Shown here in pieces: positions 10,169 to 18,264 of a stretch of 51,841 nucleotides of DNA (position 1 is the stretch's first letter; the number at the start of each line of letters is the position of its first letter). The stretch covers positions 1 to 51,841 of the forward strand of contig DALO01000005.1 in the NCBI GenBank assembly GCA_002496805.1, written 5' to 3'. Under the pieces are notes generated by a model that saw only the letters and a program-made list of their open reading frames with translations, had not been told where the DNA came from and did not search any database. This stretch comes from Methanobacterium sp. UBA353. Its GTDB lineage: Archaea > Methanobacteriota > Methanobacteria > Methanobacteriales > Methanobacteriaceae. The position numbers and the translations under genes are program-made.

Positions 10169-10391
10169 CGTGTTCTATTCTTTTTTGAATTTTAACACTG
10201 TCAATGGGTTTTTTACTTGATACTATTCCCACGATGTCATCTAGTCTGCTCCGCTTTCTAAAATTAATGTTGATTTCACCATTTTCATTTACAATCCATT
10301 CCACGATGTCGTTGGCCTGTACTTTGAACATTTTACGAATCTCTGAGGGAATAGCCGTTTGGTTGTTATCATACACTTTAGTAGTTATCAT
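10140..10391 (-). CDS. vapB: AbrB-type antitoxin VapB (locus 1)
   Basis: This 83-residue DNA-binding antitoxin has an N-terminal SpoVT/AbrB swapped-hairpin motif (NNQTAIPSEIRKMFKVQANDIVEW). Its C-terminal tail should wrap around VapC. The ATG at 10391 is chosen because GGTGA stands five bases before it; an in-frame TTG at 10403 has no such site. The 3' end overlaps vapC. Pairs of this type repress their own promoter, so the TATA region at 10422-10434 is the likely operator. Confidence 0.85.
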   Translation of the reverse strand: MITTKVYDNNQTAIPSEIRKMFKVQANDIVEWIVNENGEININFRKRSRLDDIVGIVSSKKPIDSVKIQKRIEHGEEIDFSRH

Positions 10392-10421
10392 AAGATTCAC
10401 CAATTAAATATAAATTTAACA

Positions 10422-10434
10422 ACTTATATAAAAT
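10422..10434 (-). promoter_or_regulatory. TATA box of vapBC locus 1
   Basis: Read on the minus strand, TTTTATATAAGT lies about 35 bp before the vapB start codon, so the leader would be very short. Confidence 0.4.
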
Positions 10435-10466
10435 TAACTGTGAATATCAAATTTAGCATAGATTGG

Positions 10467-10560
10467 TTAAATTTCATTTTTGGTTATTTTTTCTAATTTA
10501 TGGCGCTCTTTAGCCCGTTCAAACTCCCTCTCAGCATACCTTATACTCTCCAGTAAGTAT
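10467..10560 (-). pseudogene. Relic of a small C-terminal domain (copy 2)
   Basis: The minus strand reads YLLESIRYAEREFERAKERH and continues KLEKITKNEI to a stop at 10467. The core matches the relic at 9631-9735. Upstream of Tyr the frame merges with unrelated sequence (a polymerase-like relic on the other strand). No start codon is present. Confidence 0.45.
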
Positions 10561-10632
10561 GTTGTGGCTGTTGAAAAACAGGGTTTCAAAGTATTATATG
10601 CGGATACTGATGGGGTTCAACGCTACATATGA
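10561..10632 (+). pseudogene. Relic of family-B DNA polymerase (motif C region)
   Basis: The plus strand encodes VEKQGFKVLYADTDGVQRY and then a stop. YADTDG preceded by GFKVLY is the signature of motif C (YxDTDS/G) of archaeal family-B DNA polymerases. Only about 70 bp are recognisable, and nothing polymerase-like lies on either side. It is read as a fragment left by recombination. The short length keeps confidence low. Confidence 0.4.
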
Positions 10633-10666
10633 CAGATATTTCTGCACTTAAAATAATAGGAATTTA

Positions 10667-11057
10667 TTAATGCAACCTTAATATCCCTTCTTTATGGTCA
10701 AAATCTTCATCAAAGGAAGTTATTTCATGGATATTCATTAGTTTCATTATTTCTATAGAAACGCTATCTGCAAAGGACAGGTTATGGTATTTAACCAGGG
10801 TTTGCATTACTTTGGGATATAATTTTTTGGTTTCAGTTATTATTGTGAAGTTATCCATAATATAGTTGTAAGCGGTTTGGCAGGCTTCAACGCCTATTTT
10901 TTTCCTTTATCCCAGTTATTGTTTCACTTAAAACTAGATTTGAAATGACTAATTCATCTTTGGTGTCAACATATTTAGATAAATTTAAAGTATGGTCATG
11001 CCGCTGGTCATTTTCTACAAATAAGCCTATTATAAAGCGGCTGTCTAAAAATATCAA
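10667..11057 (-). pseudogene. vapC: PIN-domain toxin VapC (locus 2), frameshifted
   Basis: A 63-residue frame (10858-10667) carries the C-terminal half with LSFADSVSIEIM and SFDEDFD. The N-terminal half is in another frame from a TTG at 11057: IFLDSRFIIGLF, then LSETITGIKEK. The two join at an A7 run (10897-10903 on the plus strand). Taking one A out gives IKEKIGVEACQTAYNYIMDNF and a protein of 129 residues, the exact length of the intact VapC at 11232. All four acidic PIN residues survive in the two halves. No AbrB-type antitoxin is visible upstream, so the locus has also lost its partner. Confidence 0.8.
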
Positions 11058-11231
11058 TGGTCATCAACATCTCTATTAACTACAACCAACGATATCAACA
11101 TTATATTTACGGATGCTAGACTAGCAACCGCATAATATCGTTTACACTATATTCGTTAAACCGTTTATGAAGTTGTCTAAAATAGTTTCAATTATACAAC
11201 AAAAAAAATAATTTTCTTGGGCATCTCTAAC

Positions 11232-11621
11232 TTATGAAATTCTTATAATCCCTTTGACCTTATCGAAGTCGGAGTCAAAGGAGACAATCTCATTGATATT
11301 GAAGGACCTCATGATCTCCACTGTAGATGCATCAGAGAAGGACAAGGTTCCATCATATTTAAGGTAAGTTTTAATTAATTGGTCATAGGCGGATTTATCC
11401 TGTCTGTGGATGTTACAGCTTTCCATCATATATTCATAAACCTGTTTACCAGCTTTTCCCCCTGATCTACTTCCTACCATTGTTATAGTTTCAGAGAGTA
11501 TAAATTCAGAAATTAATTTATCAGCCTCATCTAGCTTTGGAATTAACTTTAAGGCCTGTTGGTGCCATTGGTCATCTTCTAACACCAAAGCAATGAAAAA
11601 GGTAGAATCAATAAATATCAA
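11232..11621 (-). CDS. vapC: PIN-domain toxin VapC (locus 3)
   Basis: This intact 129-residue PIN ribonuclease has the acidic residues in FIDSTFF, LSETITM, LSFSDAST and SFDSDFD. Its start overlaps the stop of the antitoxin gene by four bases, the tight coupling typical of vapBC. Its closest relatives within the window are the VapC proteins at 9773 and 10667, so locus multiplication by local duplication is likely. Its RNA target cannot be told from sequence. Confidence 0.9.
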   Translation of the reverse strand: MIFIDSTFFIALVLEDDQWHQQALKLIPKLDEADKLISEFILSETITMVGSRSGGKAGKQVYEYMMESCNIHRQDKSAYDQLIKTYLKYDGTLSFSDASTVEIMRSFNINEIVSFDSDFDKVKGIIRIS

Positions 11622-11860
11622 AATTTCTCTCCTCGTTGTGCTCGTTTTTTAAGTTCAACTGCATCTGTTTTTTCTCCACTTTTCACTATCCCTGCAATTT
11701 CATTAAGTGACATTTTCTTACGGAACCTCACCTCGGCTCCCTCATCAGTAGATATCCACTCCACAATATCGCCAGGATCCACCTGGAATTTTTTCCTTAA
11801 TTCCGATGGAACTACAGTCTGGAATCCTTTGGAGATTTTTGTTTGAGATTTCATGTTCAT
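11618..11860 (-). CDS. vapB: AbrB-type antitoxin VapB (locus 3)
   Basis: This 80-residue antitoxin has an AbrB-type DNA-binding N-terminus (SKGFQTVVPSELRKKFQVDP) and a C-terminal toxin-binding tail. It is a paralogue of the VapB at 10140: both share the IPSE/VPSE LRK core and the DIVEW motif. A second in-frame ATG lies two codons inside. The ATG at 11860 is only about 24 bp from the TATA box at 11881-11889, which predicts a leaderless message. The promoter is presumably autoregulated by the VapBC complex. Confidence 0.87.
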   Translation of the reverse strand: MNMKSQTKISKGFQTVVPSELRKKFQVDPGDIVEWISTDEGAEVRFRKKMSLNEIAGIVKSGEKTDAVELKKRAQRGEKF

Positions 11861-11880
11861 AAATATTATCTCTCAAAGCT

Positions 11881-11889
11881 ATATAATTC
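11881..11889 (-). promoter_or_regulatory. TATA box of vapBC locus 3
   Basis: GAATTATAT on the minus strand is spaced about 24 bp from the vapB ATG. The gap fits an archaeal leaderless transcript. Confidence 0.45.
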
Positions 11890-12008
11890 ACAATGATTAA
11901 AAATTCATGAGACAGTATATACAAATTATTTCATATTTTTTTCAAGAATCAGAGGCTACACTCGGGGGAAAGACATTAACCTAACTGACTTAAGAAAGGA
12001 GCTCTAGA

Positions 12009-12434
12009 ATGAGGATAACTCTCATCAGGCGAATAACTGGTTAAGAATTAGTTGAAGAGTTTGAGGAAACCTACGGCTCTATCAAAAGGCTTGAAAACTT
12101 ATACGAAAGAAAACCTGAAAATATGAAACTATACAGTGACCTGAATGACTGGAAATACTTTAAGGAACATCCAGATGAAATAATAGAAGATGCTAAAGAT
12201 ATTATAACCGAAAAATTAACATTAGGAAAACTGGAATTAGAATTACTGGACTTCATAAAACATAACAATCCTAAATCTATACGAGACTTGGCCAAGATGA
12301 TACATAAAGATATCAGCATAGTCCACCCCAGGGTAAAGAAGTTAGAAGAGGAAGGCTTAATTGAATTTAAGGAAGGTACTAAAAGGAGGAAAATACCGGT
12401 AATGAGCTATGATAAGATAGAAATTGCCGTCTAA
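12009..12434 (+). pseudogene. HTH transcriptional regulator with early stop
   Basis: The frame of 142 codons starts at an ATG with AAAGGAG seven bases before it and reads MRITLIRRITG. It then meets TAA at 12042-12044 and continues in the same frame as ELVEEFEETYGSIKRLENL. The C-terminal half carries a winged helix (SIRDLAKMIHKDISIVHPRV, then KKLEEEGLIEF), as in archaeal DNA-binding regulators that often act as antitoxin-like repressors. An internal ATG at 12123 would give 103 residues but has no ribosome site. The good initiation signal upstream of a stop at codon 12 shows the gene was recently functional. No toxin partner is seen beside it. Confidence 0.75.
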
Positions 12435-12704
12435 TTTTTTCCATCTTAAATTTATCGATTTTTAGTCAATTGTGGCTTAATTTTTTTAGATATCTTATTT
12501 TTTTAGATAGAATATTCATTTTTTTGGAACTTCGAGTAAAAATGATTGCATATGGTAATTCTAAAAATAGTAATCTTTAAAAGGATTCATAAATAACACA
12601 TTATTTTAGCATTGATGTGAAGAGGAGTAATTTAACTAAAATGGAGATTGTGAGAGGATTTTTTTGGGTCTTTACAACTATTTAAATAGAAGGAATGTGT
12701 TGAA

Positions 12705-13484
12705 ATGAGAGAAGCTTACAAAATGGGTTTAATTGGTTATGTTTTGGTGATGATCTGTAGTACAGTTACACCAATAATATTTAATAATGAAAGTCTTCAG
12801 GCAATGATAATATTCCCCATAATTCTAATTTTAGCTTATTGGACTAAGATGAATGGTAAAGAGCTGGGTTTGGAGTTTGGAAGTTTAAGAGATTATATAT
12901 GGGCTATTTTATATCCTCTGAGCATTTGTTCAGTTATTATCGTTATAGCCTTAGCAACAGGAAACATTAGCGGAGTCCAATATTCCAGCGAAACGACTGG
13001 GATGATTGCTTATCTTTTCATATACACACTTATATTGGCATTTACCACTGAAGAAGGATTTTTCAGAGGGTGGCTTTTTGGGATACTGGAAAGGGGCAAA
13101 TTAAATCCTAAATTAATTCTTCTATTTACTGGGTTGGCATTTGCCTCATGGCATCTACCTTTATTCTTCCTGAATTCGTCGTTTACATGGAGCATGCTCC
13201 CTATATACATTACTGGTGGAATTATTGGAGGAGTGACCTTCGGACTCTTACGGTACATTTCAGGTTCCATAATCGTATCATCATTTTCCCATGCCCTCTG
13301 GAATGCCGTAGTCTATATCCTGTTTGGCTTCGGCAGTACCGTTGGTATTTTAGGAATTGAAATGACCAACATATTCAGTCCAGAAAGCGGCCTGTTAGGA
13401 TTGGCGTTAGGCTTAGTATTCATGGCTGTTTTATGGTACTGGGCCTCCAAAAAAGTGGGTTTCGATTATCCAGTGAAAAATTAG
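12705..13484 (+). CDS. CPBP-family intramembrane metalloprotease
   Basis: This 259-residue protein has about seven or eight hydrophobic helices. The CPBP (Abi/CaaX-like) signature is complete: EEGFFRGW at 116-122 supplies the Glu pair and Arg, WHLP at 149-152 the first His, and SHALWN at 195-200 the second His and Asn. Family knowledge: these are membrane proteases, or relatives of the prenyl-protein protease Rce1, and some protect against bacteriocins. AGGA lies about 11 bases before the ATG. It stands alone between a broken regulator and a broken ATPase, and nothing in the context names its substrate. Confidence 0.85.
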   Translation: MREAYKMGLIGYVLVMICSTVTPIIFNNESLQAMIIFPIILILAYWTKMNGKELGLEFGSLRDYIWAILYPLSICSVIIVIALATGNISGVQYSSETTGMIAYLFIYTLILAFTTEEGFFRGWLFGILERGKLNPKLILLFTGLAFASWHLPLFFLNSSFTWSMLPIYITGGIIGGVTFGLLRYISGSIIVSSFSHALWNAVVYILFGFGSTVGILGIEMTNIFSPESGLLGLALGLVFMAVLWYWASKKVGFDYPVKN

Positions 13485-13667
13485 CTTTAAACCGAATATT
13501 AAAGTTCAAGTTAGGGTTGTATAAATAACCATTCAATTTCTGTGGGGATACGGATGATGTAAAGAAACGGGATCGTTATAGAGATTAAATCAAATTACCA
13601 ACGGTGTGTTTTGAATATGTGGTGAAGATTTTTAATGCACGATATGTGTTGTAAATTTCATCACGCA

Positions 13668-13695
13668 CCTAGTGTAATTAAATTTACATTAGGTA
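13668..13695. promoter_or_regulatory. 28-bp near-perfect palindrome
   Basis: ACCTAGTGTAA and TTTACATTAGGT are inverted copies with one mismatch around a short AT centre. The palindrome lies about 40 bp upstream of a TATA-like AATTATATAATG (13731-13742) that precedes the ATPase pseudogene. It is a candidate operator. It lies in the 305-bp gap 13485-13789, where nothing else is seen. Confidence 0.4.
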
Positions 13696-13792
13696 TTGTA
13701 ATATTCAATACATATATTAATTAATTTTTAATTATATAATGTAAAGTTCAATATCCTTGATCTTGTAAAGAGAGTTATAAGGGGAATGTGTG

Positions 13793-14982
13793 ATGGATGA
13801 TATAGCTTGGGGAACTGATGCTGAGTTGACGGATGAGCAGTTTTATAATCGAGAGGAGGAGATTTTATGGATCAAAAATATTTTAGAGACCACTTCGAAG
13901 GGATCTCCACCTACCATCATGCTTGTAGGTATTAGGGGTGTAGGAAAAACTGTATTGCTTAAGAAGATAAAAAAAGAGCTTGAAAGTGATTATTTAATTT
14001 GTACACCGATTTATCTGCAACATCCGGTTATCAGATGGGTAAATTAACTGAAATAAGCATCATGGAAGACCTCTTTGACTGCTGGGTTAAGGAGTTTCGA
14101 GGAAGAAAATTACCAACCACTCATAAAAAGCTTTCAAAACTTTTGACCACCAAAAATTACGGGTTAAAGGAAATAATTGATATAGGAGGATATCCTATTC
14201 CCATCCCCCAATCGGAGGACGACTACAAAAAACTTTCAAAATTCGTTTTAGACCTACCACAAAAAGCCTTTGAGGAGTATTCCGACAAAATCAGTGGGGT
14301 TATCTTAATTATCGATGAATTTCAAGTTCTTAAGGATTTAGGTGGAAGACTGGATGCATTCCTATGGTTTCTTCGAAGCGTGATCCAAAACCAGTAAAAC
14401 GTTGCCTACGTATTTTCAGGATCTTTAACTTCCACGGATTCCATTGTAAGTAAGATAGCCGGTGGAGAATGTGCATTTGGATGGAGAATGCTAAACATGG
14501 AAATAACACCATTTACTCGAAAGACGGTAAAAAACTATCTAAAAGAAAAATTACCCTCCTTGATCTTTAAAGAAGACGGTTTTTACCGGTTCTACGAGTG
14601 TACCAGGGGAATACCTTACTATGTGAATACCTTTGCAAAATTGCTGAAAACGGATGTGCCATTAGGGGATGAAGAAGTAAAAAATGAGTTCTACAGAACA
14701 TTACCATTCCTTGCCGTGGATTTAATAAATCAGTGGGGCAGATTATCCCTGCAAGAGCAAAAAATTTTAACTATACTCATTGACAAGCCATTACGGAGAA
14801 AAGAAATAGCAGAAAAGTTAGGAGTAACCACAGGTTCCCTAGGAGCGCCATTTAAAAAATTACAGGAAAGAAGATTAGTCAAATCACAGGAGGGAGTTTA
14901 CGCAATCTCGGAACCAATCCTGAAGGCGTGGCTTGTAAAAGAACATAAAGATAAAGGCGTATTCCCATCTAGAAGCACTTAA
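13793..14982 (+). pseudogene. Archaeal P-loop ATPase, frameshifted and with internal stop
   Basis: There are three fragments. 13793-14047 holds Walker A (VGIRGVGKT). 13999-14397 holds Walker B (GVILIIDEFQ). 14398-14982 starts NVAYVFSGS, ends with a winged-helix-like segment (RRKEIAEKLGVTTGSL), and follows a TAA at 14395-14397 in the same frame as fragment 2. Fragments 1 and 2 join near 13998 if one base is restored, giving DYLI-x-YTDLSATSGYQM. The repaired protein would be 396 residues, usual for the archaeal AAA-like ATPases with a C-terminal HTH that are common and variable in methanogens. AAGGGG precedes the ATG. The biochemical role of the family is unclear. Confidence 0.8.
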
Positions 14983-15027
14983 TATGTATCAATGCCCTTT
15001 ATGAGTATATTTTAGGTAAAATATTTG

Positions 15028-16164
15028 CTATTTTTGACGAACCATACCTGCAAACTGTCTCAGGTCTTCTACGTAGAGATCAGGGGTCATTTCAGTGGGG
15101 AAGTGCCCCCCTTCATCGTAGACATTCCAGGAGACTATGTTCTTATGGTCCCGTTTTGCAAAAGTTTTAAAGGACTGGAAATCACCTGCAAAGTTAGCCA
15201 AGGCGATGGGTACGGTGGTAGGTCCCTCCGGCACCTCCGGGACATGGGCGTCCTCATAATAGAACCGGGCTGCCGATGCTGCGGTGTTGGTTAACCAGTA
15301 AATCATAACATTGGTTATTATGAACTCCTTGCTTACCAGATCACCGCCGGTACTTAGAAGATGGCAGTTCCAGGCCAGAAGACCGAGGGGAGAATCGGCC
15401 AGTGCATAACCTATGTTCCGGGGTTTGGTGGCATGAACCTGGGAGTAAGCACTGAGATTCTGACTGAAATCCTGGAGAACCTCCAGGGCCTTTTTTTCTT
15501 CAGGACTTAATTCCTCAAATTCCCTGGGATCCCCGGATGGGAAAGAGAAGATCTGGGTAACATGAACACCCAAAACATGCTCGGGGTCGATACGCCCCAC
15601 TTCAGGCGATACATTGGAACCTAGATCGTTTCCCACGGCGATATAACGAGTGTATCCTAGGCGTTTCATGAGTTCACTCCACGCTTTTGCAGTGCGGAAA
15701 CGGTTCCATCCCCTGGTTTTGACGTTCTCGGAGAACCCGAAACCAGGTAGAGACGGGATAACCACGTGGAATGCATCTTCGGACTTACCACCATGTGCTG
15801 TGGGATTTATCATCCGGTCTATGATTGATGTGTACTCCACAAACGTGGTTGGCCACCCATGGGTCAAAATGATGGGGGTAGCGTCTGGTTCCTTTGAGAT
15901 AACGTGTACAAAATAGATATCCTCTCCATCGATCTCTGTGATGAACTGGGGAAGCCTGTTTAGCTCGGCTTCAACCGGGCGCCAATTATAACCATCTTTC
16001 CAGTAGTCAAAAAGGGGTTTCAGGTAATCTACAGTTAATCCATAATCCTCCCCAGCGTCGAAGAGTTCATTAGGCCAACGGGTGCGCTCCAATCTCCTCT
16101 TCAGGTCTTCCAGGTCGCTGTCAGGTATTTGGATTTTAAAAGGCTTGATTTTTGATGATGACAT
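15028..16164 (-). CDS. Epoxide hydrolase, alpha/beta-hydrolase fold
   Basis: This 378-residue protein has the N-terminal epoxide-hydrolase domain (residues 8-110: FKIQIPDSDLEDLKRRLERT, then TRWPNEL). An alpha/beta-hydrolase core follows. Visible active-site parts are HGWP at 102-105 (oxyanion hole), VGNDLGS with the nucleophile Asp at 180, and EGGHFP with the base His at 354. The family opens epoxides to diols through an ester intermediate. AGGAGGGG stands nine bases before the ATG. The gene is visibly richer in GC than its neighbours, and the family is mainly bacterial, so transfer is likely. It faces the broken ATPase and is followed upstream by the redox cluster genes on the same strand. 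Confidence 0.88.
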   Translation of the reverse strand: MSSSKIKPFKIQIPDSDLEDLKRRLERTRWPNELFDAGEDYGLTVDYLKPLFDYWKDGYNWRPVEAELNRLPQFITEIDGEDIYFVHVISKEPDATPIILTHGWPTTFVEYTSIIDRMINPTAHGGKSEDAFHVVIPSLPGFGFSENVKTRGWNRFRTAKAWSELMKRLGYTRYIAVGNDLGSNVSPEVGRIDPEHVLGVHVTQIFSFPSGDPREFEELSPEEKKALEVLQDFSQNLSAYSQVHATKPRNIGYALADSPLGLLAWNCHLLSTGGDLVSKEFIITNVMIYWLTNTAASAARFYYEDAHVPEVPEGPTTVPIALANFAGDFQSFKTFAKRDHKNIVSWNVYDEGGHFPTEMTPDLYVEDLRQFAGMVRQK

Positions 16165-16359
16165 AAAAACATCCCCTCCTTTGAAATATATGAATCAGAT
16201 TTTAAAAGAAAAAATTATTGATTATAGTTATGTCATCCCTGTACGATAAATTTTTATAAAAAAATTACCAAGTATATGAATTATTATTTGAACCGTATAG
16301 GCCCAAGTACCCTTTTATATTATCTTAGGTGGTCGATTGTATTTTGTTGGATAAAGTAT

Positions 16360-17108
16360 TTAGTTAGTGTTTAAACTTTTAAGTAGCTTGATCACAGAAT
16401 AAACAGCTAAAACAGTTGTTTTCGGATTTACTGGGTATTCTTTATTGTAAGTTATGGTTTTAAGCTCACCAAAATCCCCCATCATATGAATCTCGTGGCT
16501 GGTGTGGTCAATGTTGGGGTCGGCTATGATCTTAACATCAACTTCCTTATCGCAGGTAATACTTAGTGTTGCAGCTGTATCCATATTCGTGGGAAACTTA
16601 CGCGCGGCATCTTTAGTTTTACCTTCATAAACTATTGTTTCTCTTTCTACAGAGATGCCGAAGGATTTAGGGGGCTTACGGGTGATGAGATTCACCTGGT
16701 AGATCTTTCCTATTGATGCTGCTTTAACACCATCTAAGCCTGTAATCTCTCCTGATGGCACGTAAATCTTGGAATTACTTTTTTTAGTGATGTTTTTAAG
16801 TTTTTTTCTTAAATCGGAGTTTAATAATGCTTCTACACTCATCAAAATAACATCTTTCCCATTTTCAAGAATGTGGGGGACGATCTCCTTGACGGCTTGT
16901 GGAGATGCAGCTTCAACAACCAGATCTATCCCATCTAACATGTCATTATATCCTGAACTACTGTTCCATATACCTGTGAGGCCAGTTTTTCTGCTTTTTC
17001 CAAATTACGGTCATAAAAAAATTTTAGATCAGCACAGATATCCCCTTTCGCCACACAACTAGTGATTATGTTAGCCATTGCGCCGCATCCTAACATGCCA
17101 ACTATCAT
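16360..17108 (-). pseudogene. nadX: L-aspartate dehydrogenase (NadX-like), frameshifted
   Basis: The N-terminal frame from the ATG at 17108 reads MIVGMLGCGAMANIITS, a Rossmann nucleotide-binding start, and hits a stop after VVQDIMTC. The rest (16941-16360) is in another frame: LVVEAASPQAVKEIV, PSGEITGLDGVKAAS, FPTNMDTAATLSI and IIADPNIDHTSHEI, all typical of NadX. One more A near 16944-16950 gives VVQDINDMLDGIDLV and 249 residues, the normal length. NadX oxidises aspartate to iminoaspartate for NAD synthesis; homoserine-dehydrogenase-like relatives are an alternative. GAGG lies about 12 bases before the ATG. The downstream gap 16165-16359 holds nothing clear. Confidence 0.8.
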
Positions 17109-17257
17109 GGTAAGAACAATCCTCTTTTAATGAAAAAATGCTTCTTTTTGAAACTCTAAATTGTACGAGACATTCATATTCAAGAAGCATGAATTCTCCA
17201 TAAATATTAAAATGAGATTCCTTTGATCATACAATTTAAAAAATATTAAAAAAAATA

Positions 17258-17301
17258 AGGCATCTAGTTCATTTGAGCGACAAAATTGTATTTAGATGCC
17301 T
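17258..17301 (-). terminator. Terminator of the first SDR gene
   Basis: AGGCATCTA and TAGATGCCT form a nine-pair stem. On the minus strand it is followed by an A/T run containing T8, just past the 3' end of the SDR at 17321. Confidence 0.6.
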
Positions 17302-17320
17302 CATTTTATATGAATTACTC

Positions 17321-18088
17321 TTAATAAGCAGTCCATCCACAGTCAGCGGTGACAGTTGCTCCGTTAATTGCACTTGCATCATCTGAAGCTAGAAATAGGG
17401 CTAATTCGGCTATTTCTTCAGGTTTTGCAGTTCTTGGAGCTGTGCACGTGCCTTCTGCACATATTTGAAGCCCTTCTTTATGGTGAGTTGCCAGGAATTT
17501 TGGATCTGCCATTTCAGTTTTTACACCACCGGCGCAATAATGTTAGACCTTATGTTTTTCTTTGCATACATGAAGGCGATGTTTTTTGCCAGTCCCACAA
17601 CCCCATGTTTCGATGCTGTGTAAGCTGGTCCGCTTCTAGCCCCATTTAAACCACCGACAGATGCTATGGTTACAAATGAACCACCACCATTATTCAGCAT
17701 TTCAGTGAGGGATCTTTTAAATATACGCATTGGGCCGTTTAAATTAACATCTACCACTGCGTCCCAAAGATCTTCATCCATATCAGTAAGGGGGGGTCAT
17801 CTTATCATTTAACCCTGCGTTGTTTACCACGATGTCCAATTTCCCAAATTCATCCACTGTGGTTTTTACGACTTTTTCAACATCTTCTTTACTGGTAACA
17901 TCTCCAGCAACAGCAACAGCCTTCCCATTTCCACTTTCTATTTCCTTTATCAGTTCATCCAGTTTCTCTTTTCTTCTGGCAATTACAACCACTGATGCTC
18001 CTTCTTTTGCATAGAGTTTGGCGATTGCATGTCCCATTCCAGAACTTGCACCGGTAACCAGTGCTACTTTATTTTCTAATTTACCCAT
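17321..18088 (-). pseudogene. Short-chain dehydrogenase/reductase with two frameshifts
   Basis: There are three fragments. 18088-17783 has the cofactor motif VTGASSGMG and VVNNAG. 17781-17521 has the catalytic Ser in TIASVGG and YTASK. 17512-17321 has the C-terminal ELALFLASDDAS and ATVTADCGW. A seven-base C run (G7 at 17792-17798) with one C too many causes the first break. One missing G near 17527-17532 causes the second, where IAPGGVKTEMADP is expected. Repairing both gives 255 residues, matching the intact SDR at 18265 (254). AGGAG lies eight bases before the ATG. The family reduces or oxidises alcohols and ketones with NAD(P)(H); the substrate is unknown. Confidence 0.82.
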
Positions 18089-18204
18089 TTTTTCAACTCC
18101 TAATCTTTTTTTATTTGTCTGTACCTTGTCTAACTAACTTTACCATGGCAGAAGTGAACCGGTTCGACCTTGAATAGGTGTGCACATCGTGAGTCTATAA
18201 CAAT

Positions 18205-18233
18205 AAAAAAACCCGGCTGGGGGGGTAGCCGGG
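18205..18233 (-). terminator. Intrinsic-type terminator of the second SDR gene
   Basis: On the minus strand CCCGGCT, an eight-base C-rich loop and AGCCGGG are followed directly by T7, 30 bp past the SDR stop. The GC-rich stem plus T run looks bacterial in style, in line with an imported cluster. Confidence 0.75.
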
Positions 18234-18264
18234 CAGGCACAAAACCATTAAAATATGGATATAA

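Noticed and set aside
620..14397. Stop-codon recoding as explanation for in-frame TAA and TGA codons
   Set aside because: Different stops (TAA and TGA) are involved, all lie in accessory genes, frameshifts occur beside them, and core genes use the same stops normally at their ends; the UAG-pyrrolysine system would need TAG.
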